Source: an uncultured Actinoplanes sp. (GTDB lineage Bacteria > Actinomycetota > Actinomycetes > Mycobacteriales > Micromonosporaceae). From it: a DNA stretch of 13,046 nt. The position numbers were made by a program, and so were the translations under genes. Below the pieces are notes generated by a model. That model was given only the letters and a program-made list of their open reading frames with translations. It made no database searches and had not been told where the DNA came from. Positions 1 to 5,601 of this stretch are shown here, one piece after another (positions within the stretch are counted from its first letter, which is position 1; each line of letters opens with the position of its first letter). The stretch is taken from assembly GCA_934667465.1 (NCBI GenBank), contig CAKUMG010000069.1, forward strand, positions 1-13,046. Reading direction: 5' to 3'.

Positions 1-1158
1 GGTGAGGCGCCGCTCCATCCGCTCGAGGCGCTGCAGCAGGGAACCGGTCGAATCCTCGGCACCGGGCAGCAGCATCCGGGCCGTGAGCAGCTCCAGGAGC
101 AGGCGTGGGGCGGTCGTGCCGCGCATCTCCACCAGGCCGTTGTGCACGATGTCGGCGCAGCGGGACAGCGTGGCGGGCCCGAGCCGGGTCGCCTGCGCGG
201 CCATCTGCTCGAGCTGGTCGGCCGGGCCGTCGATGAGGCCCTTGGTCACCGCGTCCGGCACCTGCTGGAGCACGATCAGGTCGCGGAAGCGCTCGAGCAG
301 GTCGGACGCGAAGCGCCGCGGGTCGTGCCCGGCCTCGGCGACCCGGTCGATCGTCGCGTAGGCCGCGGCACCGTCCGCCGCCGCGACCGCGTCGCACATC
401 TCGTCGATCAGCGCGGAGTCGGTGACGCCGAGCAGGGCCACGGCCCGCGCGTAGCTGACGCCCTCGGGCCCGGCGCCGGCGATCAGCTGGTCGAGCACCG
501 ACAGGGTGTCACGCGCGCTGCCGCCGCCGGCCCGGACGACGAGCGGCAGGACCGCCGGCTCGACGTGGACGCCCTCGGCGTCGACGAGCTGCTGCAGATA
601 GGGCCGCAGCGTGGCGGGCGGGATGAGCCGGAACGGGTAGTGGTGGGTCCGCGACCGGATCGTCCCGAGCACCTTGTCGGGCTCGGTCGTGGCGAAGATG
701 AACTTGACGTAGTCCGGCGGCTCCTCGACGAGCTTGAGCAGCGCGTTGAAGCCGGCCGACGAGACCATGTGCGCCTCGTCGATGACATAGATCTTGTAGC
801 GCGAGTTGGCGGGGGCGAAGAACGCCTTCTCCCGCAGCTCGCGGGCGTCGTCGACACCACCGTGGCTGGCCGCGTCGATCTCGATGACGTCGATCGACCC
901 GGCACCGTCGTTGGCCAGCGACCGGCACGAGCCACAGACCCCGCACGGCTCCGGGGTGGGACCCTGCTCACAGTTGAGCGACCGGGCCAGGATCCGGGCG
1001 CTGGAGGTCTTCCCGCAGCCGCGGGGACCCGAGAACAGGTACGCATGGTTGAGCCGCCCGCTCCGCAGCGCCTGCGACAGCGGCTCGGTGACGTGCTCCT
1101 GCCCGATGACCTCGGCAAACGTGCGAGGCCGGTACTTGCGGTAGAGGGCCAGTGCCAC
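1..1158 (-). CDS. dnaX: DNA polymerase III subunit gamma/tau, N-terminal 386 codons (runs off the left edge)
   Basis: This is the clamp-loader ATPase of the replicative polymerase, which loads the beta clamp in the cytoplasm. The protein begins VALALYRKYRPRTF, the family's N-terminal signature. A Walker A motif GPRGCGKTS lies at residues 44-52. A four-cysteine zinc site is C63, C72, C75 and C78. Walker B is IDEAH at 126-130, followed by the sensor stretch ATTEPDK. The usual SRC motif reads SRT. The GTG start at 1158 is fixed by AGGAGG at 1169-1164, five bases upstream, and by the signature beginning at residue 3. The reading frame is open to base 1, where it is in the domain III region, so the tau-type C-terminus lies outside the window. 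The SRP RNA gene lies 78 bases upstream on the same strand, a common actinobacterial arrangement. Identification is secure. Confidence 0.97.
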   Translation of the reverse strand, partial: MALALYRKYRPRTFAEVIGQEHVTEPLSQALRSGRLNHAYLFSGPRGCGKTSSARILARSLNCEQGPTPEPCGVCGSCRSLANDGAGSIDVIEIDAASHGGVDDARELREKAFFAPANSRYKIYVIDEAHMVSSAGFNALLKLVEEPPDYVKFIFATTEPDKVLGTIRSRTHHYPFRLIPPATLRPYLQQLVDAEGVHVEPAVLPLVVRAGGGSARDTLSVLDQLIAGAGPEGVSYARAVALLGVTDSALIDEMCDAVAAADGAAAYATIDRVAEAGHDPRRFASDLLERFRDLIVLQQVPDAVTKGLIDGPADQLEQMAAQATRLGPATLSRCADIVHNGLVEMRGTTAPRLLLELLTARMLLPGAEDSTGSLLQRLERMERRLT

Positions 1159-1163
1159 TCCTG

Positions 1164-1169
1164 CCTCCT
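1164..1169 (-). promoter_or_regulatory. Ribosome binding site of dnaX
   Basis: AGGAGG on the minus strand, five bases before the GTG at 1158. It decides this start over in-frame alternatives. Confidence 0.8.
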
Positions 1170-1219
1170 CTGGACGACCGCGCCATTCTCCGTCGGGGGT
1201 GTGACATCGACAAACAGGC

Positions 1220-1240
1220 GGGGCCCAAAATGAGGACCCC
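1220..1240 (-). terminator. Possible terminator or alternative hairpin at the 3' end of the SRP RNA
   Basis: On the minus strand GGGGTCC (1240-1234) and GGGCCCC (1226-1220) form a 7-bp stem with one G-T pair around a 7-base loop. There is no strong T run after it. The upstream arm overlaps the last bases of the closing stem of the SRP RNA, so it could either end transcription or compete with the mature fold. Confidence 0.35.
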
Positions 1241-1320
1241 CCGTGCACCCGCCAGAGCCCGCTTATCCTTGCTGCCTTCCGGCCCTGGGGAGGTTCACGG
1301 GATAACGCCGCACGAGGGGC
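1237..1320 (-). ncRNA. ffs: Signal recognition particle RNA, short 4.5S type
   Basis: This RNA pairs with Ffh to target nascent membrane and secreted proteins. On the minus strand the conserved apical domain reads CAGGGCCGGAAGGCAGCA, with the GGAA tetraloop at 1280-1277 and the asymmetric loop that binds the Ffh M domain around it. The outer ends pair perfectly: GCCCCTCGTGC near 1320-1310 with GCACGGGGGG at 1246-1237, allowing one G-T pair. This sets the approximate ends and gives about 84 nt, the size expected of short actinobacterial SRP RNAs. True ends may be a few bases further out. The gene lies upstream of dnaX on the same strand and is divergent from tRNA-Ser. I could not assign its promoter firmly. 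Confidence 0.9.
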
Positions 1321-1367
1321 TGCCGAGAGCCTACAAGACCCCGGTTGCGTCGTTGCGGGCGGTCCCG

Positions 1368-1397
1368 TCGAAACCGGCTGGACGGGTTCTGTACTCT
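1368..1397 (+). promoter_or_regulatory. Candidate promoter of tRNA-Ser
   Basis: TCGAAA (1368-1373) and TACTCT (1392-1397) are separated by 18 bases and end 7 bases before the tRNA. Both hexamers are only partial matches to the housekeeping sigma consensus. Confidence 0.35.
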
Positions 1398-1404
1398 GGC
1401 CGAC

Positions 1405-1489
1405 GGAGGATTCGCCTAGTGGCCTAGGGCGCACGCTTGGAAAGCGTGTTGGGGGAAACCCCTCACGAGTTCGAATCTCGTATCCTCCG
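1405..1489 (+). tRNA. tRNA-Ser (anticodon GGA)
   Basis: A complete class II cloverleaf. Acceptor stem GGAGGAT (1405-1411) pairs with ATCCTCC (1482-1488), followed by discriminator G1489. The D stem is GCC/GGC. The anticodon stem CACGC/GCGTG encloses TTGGAAA, so the anticodon is GGA (1439-1441), reading UCC and UCU. The long variable arm GGGG-AAA-CCCC is typical of serine tRNAs. The T arm is ACGAG-TTCGAAT-CTCGT. The next bases are CCG, so the 3' CCA must be added after transcription. A strong hairpin follows six bases downstream. Confidence 0.97.
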
Positions 1490-1494
1490 CCGGC

Positions 1495-1528
1495 GAAGGC
1501 CGGGACCGCGACTGCGGTCCCGGCCTTC
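1495..1528. terminator. Terminator hairpin after tRNA-Ser
   Basis: A perfect 15-bp inverted repeat (arms 1495-1509 and 1514-1528) with a GACT loop. It lacks a U run, as is common in high-GC actinomycetes. It lies between tRNA-Ser and the convergent STAS gene and could serve both directions. Confidence 0.8.
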
Positions 1529-1591
1529 AGTGCTTTCCGTGCCCAGCGGCCCGGCACCCGCATGCCCTGCGGGCGCCGAACGCGCCGCGCG

Positions 1592-1933
1592 TCAGATCCG
1601 GGCCGCCGCGATGGCGTCGTCCACCTCCGCGAAGATCGCGAAATACCTGCTCAGGCCGACGGTCTCGAGCAGATCGACGAGGAAGTGGTTGGCGCCGGCG
1701 AAGCTGAGCCAGCCACCGCGTGCGGCGATGACCTGCTTGGCGGTCACAAAGGCGCTGAGCCCGACGGAGTCGCAGAACTTGAGACCCGTCAGGTCGACGA
1801 CGATGCGGGGGATCGGACGTTCGAGGAGAGCGGCGAGCATGTCGTGCAGCTGAGCCGCGGTGTCGGCATCGAGCTCGCCGGCCAGACGCAGCACGGCGAC
1901 ATCGGAGCGGTGATCGGTCACTGTGGCCTGCAT
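1592..1933 (-). CDS. STAS-domain anti-sigma factor antagonist (SpoIIAA/RsbV-like)
   Basis: A 113-aa single-domain protein of the family that binds anti-sigma kinases and frees an alternative sigma factor when unphosphorylated. Residues 40-63 carry the core IVVDLTGLKFCDSVGLSAFV. S56 in the DSVGL motif matches the phosphorylatable serine of SpoIIAA/RsbV. Length is normal for the family. No partner kinase, phosphatase or sigma gene is adjacent, so it is an orphan whose pathway cannot be read from this window. The ATG at 1933 has only a weak and distant AGGAC upstream (1951-1947). An interrupted palindrome lies at 1964-1980 in its promoter region. The family assignment is firm; the partner is unknown. 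Confidence 0.9.
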   Translation of the reverse strand: MQATVTDHRSDVAVLRLAGELDADTAAQLHDMLAALLERPIPRIVVDLTGLKFCDSVGLSAFVTAKQVIAARGGWLSFAGANHFLVDLLETVGLSRYFAIFAEVDDAIAAARI

Positions 1934-1963
1934 GGCGTTCGCTTTCGTCCTGTTTAGTGGGGT

Positions 1964-1980
1964 TCCAGACTAGTTCTGGA
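1964..1980. promoter_or_regulatory. Interrupted palindrome TCCAGA-N5-TCTGGA, possible operator
   Basis: Perfect 6-bp arms around CTAGT, 30 bases upstream of the STAS start codon. It sits in the divergent region with the secreted Ig-like gene. The symmetry and position suit a dimeric regulator; no regulator is identified. Confidence 0.35.
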
Positions 1981-2010
1981 GCTTGCACCCACAGCGCACA
2001 AAGCGTCCGT

Positions 2011-2062
2011 CCGGATAACGCATACTCATCCGGATTACGCACGCCCGGTCATCCGGATCACG
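2011..2062 (+). repeat. Three direct repeats of CCGGATnACG
   Basis: Copies start at 2011, 2030 and 2053 (CCGGATAACG, CCGGATTACG, CCGGATCACG). The last two share the longer form TCATCCGGATnACG, and their ATCCGGAT core is itself palindromic. They lie between the STAS gene and the start of the secreted protein. The third copy ends where the -35 of a possible TAAGGT -10 (2084-2089) would fall. Confidence 0.55.
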
Positions 2063-2083
2063 AAGATGAGCAGGAGCCGACCA

Positions 2084-2089
2084 TAAGGT
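2084..2089 (+). promoter_or_regulatory. Possible -10 element of the secreted Ig-like gene
   Basis: TAAGGT fits TAnnnT, but no recognisable -35 lies 16-18 bases upstream; the third CCGGATnACG repeat is near that place. A transcript would carry a leader of roughly 50-80 bases. Confidence 0.25.
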
Positions 2090-2142
2090 CGATACGGCAC
2101 CGTCCCCTCGGTGTGCGATCCTGGCGCCCGCGAGTGATCAAC

Positions 2143-4596
2143 ATGGACCTCGCGCACGTCACGCGGGAGGACCACATAAACACATATTCGCGGCCTTTGA
2201 TCGCGTTGCTGTCCGCCTCCCTGCTGGCCGCCGGGACGACCGTCGTGGCGGCGGCCGGACCGGCAGCGGCGGCCCCCGCGTTCCAGGCGATCGACCGCAC
2301 CGTCCCGTCGCCGTCGGATGTCAGCTCGCCCGACTACCCGGACGACAAATGGCACGAGCCCGGCGACCGCGGCGGCATCGGCATCCCGATCCGGTTCGTC
2401 GTGACGCCCGGCGACGACGACATCGTGAGCTACCGCTACACCGTCGAGTACTCCCATGACGTCCCCGCCGAGGAAGGAACCGTGCCGGCCGAGCGGGTCG
2501 GCGGCCCGGGATCCTTCACGTTCACCCCGCGGCAGTCGGGGACGCACCTCATGCACGTCTTCGAGACCGACAGTGCGGGCAACGAGTCCGACTACATCTA
2601 CTTCACGTTCACCGTCCGGCAGACGCAGCCGTCCATCACCTCCGACGACTACACCGAGATGCTGTACGGCAACGAGCGCAACCTCGATCTCGGCGTCGGC
2701 GTGCCGGGCGTCTTCACCTTCGGGACCAAGCTCCCCGACGCCGCGTCCTTCCGCTGGCGGACCGACGACGGGCAGTCCGGGACCGTGGCCGTGGGCCCCG
2801 GAGGCAAGGCGGCCGTCTCGATCGCCCCGCAGCGTGCCGGGACGCGGGTGCTGTCGACCGGCGTGGTCACGCATGAGGGCTACGAGCACGCCGAGGGCTC
2901 GTACGAGTTCTTCGTGGACAGCGGCCCGCGGGTCACCGGCCACCAGAACGAGACCTTCCTGCTCGGCGAGACGCCGCGGTTCCAGGCGACGCCGCGGACC
3001 CCGGGCGTCGTGTCGTACCGGGTGTGGCCGGTCTACGGCACCAGGGGCGAGCAGCCCGCCGAGGCCGTGGTCGTGCCGGCCGGGCCGGACGGGACCGCGG
3101 AGTTCGACTGGAAGATCACGACCACCGACCTGGACGAGCTGCGCATCGTGAGCGTCGGCGCCGGCGGCGAGGCCTCGACCACCCGCGAGGCACGCCTCTC
3201 CGTGAGCGACCCCCGGCCGACCGTGCGCGCCACCGGCGGTGACCTGATGACGCCCACGACCATCACCGCGCACAGCAAGCTGCCGGGCGTCGCCGAGTAC
3301 GAGGCGGTGTTCAACAACGACCCGGCGACGCGTCAGGTCGTTCCCGCGGCGGCCGGCGGCATCGGCACGTTCCTCTTCACCGCGCGCAAGGCGGGCGGCA
3401 ACTCGGTCAAGGTGGTCGCCCGCAACGCCTCGGGGCTCCAGACCGGCGAGGGCGATGGGTGGTGGTCGGTCACCGACCACCCGGACATCTCCTCGGCCGA
3501 ATGGCCCGCGAACGGCACGGGCCGCAAGGGCACCGGGACGTTCTCCCTCGCACCGCGGGTCCCGGGCACGGTCGCGTACGAGTGGCGGGTCTTCTCCACC
3601 ACGGAGTGGAAGACGCTGCCCGCCGACCCGGACGGTCGCGCCGCTCTCCCCTGGACGGCACCCGCGATCGGCCACTACGTGCTGCACGTACGCAGCATCG
3701 CCGCCGACGGCAGCCGGTCGGCGTCGTGGGCGTACCACTTCGACGTGGCCCTCGCCGCCGGGCACATCGACTCGGTCTCCCCGTCGTCGGTGACCACCGG
3801 CGCCGTGCGGAAGCTGACGATCACTGGGCTCAACCTGGACCCCCGGGACACCATCACGGTGACCCCGGCGGGACGGCCGGCCATCAAGGCGAAGATCACC
3901 TCCGCCGACAGCAGCGGTGACTGGCTCGTGGTCGAGGCCGACCTCACCGGCGTGCCCACCGGCCCGGCCGAGGTCCACGTCGACTCGTACGGCGGCAACG
4001 GCAGGGACCCCTGGACCCACCGCTCCAAGACCATCACGGTCGACCCGCTGCCCGCGCTCAAGGTCACCAGGGCGCCCGCCGTCACCGGCAGCGTCAAGGT
4101 CGGCGGCACGGTCAAGGCGACAGCCGGCACGTTCTCCCCGGCCGCCTCCTCGACGAAGTACCAGTGGAAGGCCAACGGCGTCGCGATCAAGGGCGCAACC
4201 GCCTCCTCGTACGCGATCCCGGCGGCCCAGGCCGGCAAGCGCCTCACCGTCACGGTGACCGCCGCCCGGACCGGTCACACCGCCACGAGCTCGACGTCGG
4301 CCTCGACCGCCGTGGTGGCCAAGGGCGCCGCGGCGAAGGCGACCAAGAAGCCGAAGATCACCGGCACTGCCAAGGTGGGCAAGACCGTCAAGGTGTCGGT
4401 GGGCACCTGGACGCCGAAGGCGACGTCCTACAAGTACGAGTGGCGGCTCAACGGCAAGGTCATCAAGGGGGCCACGGGAGCGTCGCTCAAGCTCAAGGCG
4501 GCGATGCGCAAGAAGAAGATCACCGTCACGGTGGTCGCGAAGCGGACCGGTCACCTGGACGGCCGCGCGACCAGCGGGGCCGTGCAGGTCTCCTGA
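2143..4596 (+). CDS. Secreted multi-domain protein with Ig-like repeats and an IPT/TIG domain
   Basis: 817 aa from the ATG at 2143. A Sec-type signal peptide runs to about residue 44: R17, hydrophobic LIALLSASLLAAG, then an Ala-rich cleavage region. Five divergent Ig-like modules follow, each marked by a P-(G/D)-x-x-x-(Y/F) turn-strand motif at about 89, 198, 287, 381 and 474 (period about 90-110). An IPT/TIG-like domain spans about 541-635. Two similar C-terminal Ig-like repeats (about 639-730 and 735-817) carry the pattern KVG-T-V, Y-W/E-W, NG-I-KGAT. No catalytic motif, LPXTG or C-terminal membrane segment is visible, so it is probably released or held non-covalently on the cell surface, with an adhesive or structural role (inference). 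Start choice is uncertain: the only good ribosome site (GGGAGGA, 2165-2171) lies inside this frame and points at an in-frame ATA at 2176, which would give a shorter classical signal peptide. A terminator follows. Confidence 0.85.
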   Translation: MDLAHVTREDHINTYSRPLIALLSASLLAAGTTVVAAAGPAAAAPAFQAIDRTVPSPSDVSSPDYPDDKWHEPGDRGGIGIPIRFVVTPGDDDIVSYRYTVEYSHDVPAEEGTVPAERVGGPGSFTFTPRQSGTHLMHVFETDSAGNESDYIYFTFTVRQTQPSITSDDYTEMLYGNERNLDLGVGVPGVFTFGTKLPDAASFRWRTDDGQSGTVAVGPGGKAAVSIAPQRAGTRVLSTGVVTHEGYEHAEGSYEFFVDSGPRVTGHQNETFLLGETPRFQATPRTPGVVSYRVWPVYGTRGEQPAEAVVVPAGPDGTAEFDWKITTTDLDELRIVSVGAGGEASTTREARLSVSDPRPTVRATGGDLMTPTTITAHSKLPGVAEYEAVFNNDPATRQVVPAAAGGIGTFLFTARKAGGNSVKVVARNASGLQTGEGDGWWSVTDHPDISSAEWPANGTGRKGTGTFSLAPRVPGTVAYEWRVFSTTEWKTLPADPDGRAALPWTAPAIGHYVLHVRSIAADGSRSASWAYHFDVALAAGHIDSVSPSSVTTGAVRKLTITGLNLDPRDTITVTPAGRPAIKAKITSADSSGDWLVVEADLTGVPTGPAEVHVDSYGGNGRDPWTHRSKTITVDPLPALKVTRAPAVTGSVKVGGTVKATAGTFSPAASSTKYQWKANGVAIKGATASSYAIPAAQAGKRLTVTVTAARTGHTATSSTSASTAVVAKGAAAKATKKPKITGTAKVGKTVKVSVGTWTPKATSYKYEWRLNGKVIKGATGASLKLKAAMRKKKITVTVVAKRTGHLDGRATSGAVQVS
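2165..2171 (+). promoter_or_regulatory. Ribosome binding site without a standard start codon behind it
   Basis: GGGAGGA, with only ACATA-type codons after it. The first in-frame codon at proper distance is ATA (2176-2178); the nearest in-frame NTG is TTG at 2197. This makes the annotated ATG at 2143 doubtful. Confidence 0.5.
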
Positions 4597-4613
4597 AACA
4601 CGAAGAGAACGCG

Positions 4614-4650
4614 AACCGGGCCGGATCCCATGGGATCCGGCCCGGTTTCT
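4614..4650 (+). terminator. Terminator after the Ig-like gene
   Basis: A perfect 34-base palindrome (4614-4647) centred on CCCATGGG, followed by TCT. It folds into a stem of about 15 bp with a CATG loop, 18 bases after the stop codon. It may also end the convergent small gene at 4706. Confidence 0.85.
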
Positions 4651-4705
4651 ACGTTCGGCTGGCCGAGAGAAGGACGCTATGCGGCACAGCCCGGCTCTTG
4701 GCGTC

Positions 4706-4915
4706 CTAGATCTGACGCCACCGCCAGCGTGGACCGCGCCACGCGTCAGCCAGGATCAGCGCGGAGGCCTTTCCCGGACACTGCTGCACTTTGGACTTCC
4801 CCTGAGGGCCGCCCATCTGGGCTTCGACTTCCCACACGGCGCCGTCGGTGCGGACAAAGACGTCACGCCGTGCGAGCCTGACGTCACCATTCCACCAGTG
4901 CTGCTCAACTCTCAC
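4706..4915 (-). CDS. Small conserved-type hypothetical protein, 69 aa
   Basis: A basic, Trp-rich protein beginning VRVEQHWWNGDVRLARRDVF, with the core RTDGAVWEVEAQMGG and the end LADAWRGPRWRWRQI. The pattern (WNG-VRLARRDV, RTDG-WEVEA, ILADAWRG) resembles small uncharacterised actinobacterial proteins I recognise from memory; no function is known to me. The start is supported by a -10-like TAAAGT (4928-4923) exactly seven bases before the GTG, so the message is probably leaderless. No Shine-Dalgarno sequence is present. It is convergent with the secreted Ig-like gene and lies downstream of, and on the same strand as, the permease/stress-protein pair, with a 242-base gap. No membrane segment or signal peptide is seen. 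Confidence 0.75.
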   Translation of the reverse strand: MRVEQHWWNGDVRLARRDVFVRTDGAVWEVEAQMGGPQGKSKVQQCPGKASALILADAWRGPRWRWRQI

Positions 4916-5157
4916 AGGGTCGACTTTATGACAGATATCGAAGCACCTGTGCGGGGCGAACCTGTAATTCTTGCTCGCCGGTCAGCCGAACCACATGGTC
5001 CGATCCGGTGGTTTTGGGGTTGATGACTTGCGTCACGTCGATGTATTAGGGCGGCGTCCGTAATGGCACTGTGCGTAGTCACCGCAGGTGAGGTCGGTGT
5101 TTCCGGGGCCACGAAACGATAACGACACACCGGCGTCATCTGTGACGGGGCACGGGG
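4916..5157. other. Intergenic stretch of 242 bases, lower GC than its surroundings
   Basis: It holds the -10 of the 69-aa gene at its left end and, near 5134-5147, a small hairpin CGTCA-TCTG-TGACG that could weakly terminate the permease/stress-protein message. I see no other gene or repeat. Confidence 0.4.
4923..4928 (-). promoter_or_regulatory. -10 element for leaderless start of the 69-aa gene
   Basis: TAAAGT on the minus strand (TAnnnT), seven bases before the GTG at 4915, placing the transcription start at or beside the start codon. No clear -35 is visible. Confidence 0.5.
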
Positions 5158-5601
5158 TCAGGGCAGCGAGGTGAGCGGCGGGGCACCCTCGGGCCACACC
5201 AGAATCACCTGGCAAGGTGCGTGGTCGAGGACGAATCGCGTGGCGTGTCCGAGGCTCTTTGGCCCCAACCGGCCACGATCACCGTCCCGGGCCGCCACCA
5301 GGACGTCACTTTCGGCACATGCAGCGACTACTTCCCGTTCCGGACGGCCACGCAGAGTCAACGTACGAGCGCTCCTCCCGAGACGCTCCGTGGCCGCGCA
5401 GAACAACCGCCGCTCCGCCCCGGCGAGCAGTTCCCCGGGATCCGCCCCCGCGACCCGGCCGAGCAACCCGGCCGAGCCGCTCAGCGCCGCCTCGGTGCCG
5501 ACATCGACGACGTGCACGAACGTCACGTCCCCGGCCAGCGGGCGCGCCGCGTCCACGCACGCCTCCCAGGTGCCCTCGTTGAGCCACACGAGAATCCTCA
5601 T
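5158..5601 (-). CDS. Universal stress protein family (UspA-like)
   Basis: A 147-aa cytoplasmic protein with the single-domain UspA layout. It opens with MRILVWLNEG (beta 1) and has VTFVHVVDVG at about 26-35 (beta 2), RGRPEREVVAACAESDVLVAA at about 84-104, and closes with ATRFVLDHAPCQVILVWPEG. The nucleotide loop G-x2-G-x9-G-S/T is only partly kept (GRLGPKSLGHATRF, with H119 where the family has Ser or Thr), so ATP binding is uncertain. The ATG overlaps the stop of the upstream permease in ATGA (5601-5598), which implies translational coupling. The stress protein therefore probably modulates or responds together with that permease (inference). It is the last gene of the pair; there is no strong terminator. 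Confidence 0.88.
   Translation of the reverse strand: MRILVWLNEGTWEACVDAARPLAGDVTFVHVVDVGTEAALSGSAGLLGRVAGADPGELLAGAERRLFCAATERLGRSARTLTLRGRPEREVVAACAESDVLVAARDGDRGRLGPKSLGHATRFVLDHAPCQVILVWPEGAPPLTSLP

Noticed and set aside
142..1233. Long plus-strand open frame opposite dnaX
   Set aside because: Mirror frame of a confidently identified dnaX; composition is an Arg/Gly/Val/Asp-rich antisense artefact with no ribosome site.
2035..4554. Long minus-strand open frame of 839 codons
   Set aside because: Antisense shadow of the secreted Ig-like gene in very high GC DNA; no recognisable domain.
4928..5023. 31-codon plus-strand ORF MTDIEAPVRGEP...
   Set aside because: Weak ribosome site at poor distance, no homology, and its start overlaps the -10 of the leaderless gene on the other strand.
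4912..5139. 75-codon minus-strand ORF in the intergenic gap
   Set aside because: No ribosome site, low-information composition and atypical codon use; it overlaps the promoter of the 69-aa gene.
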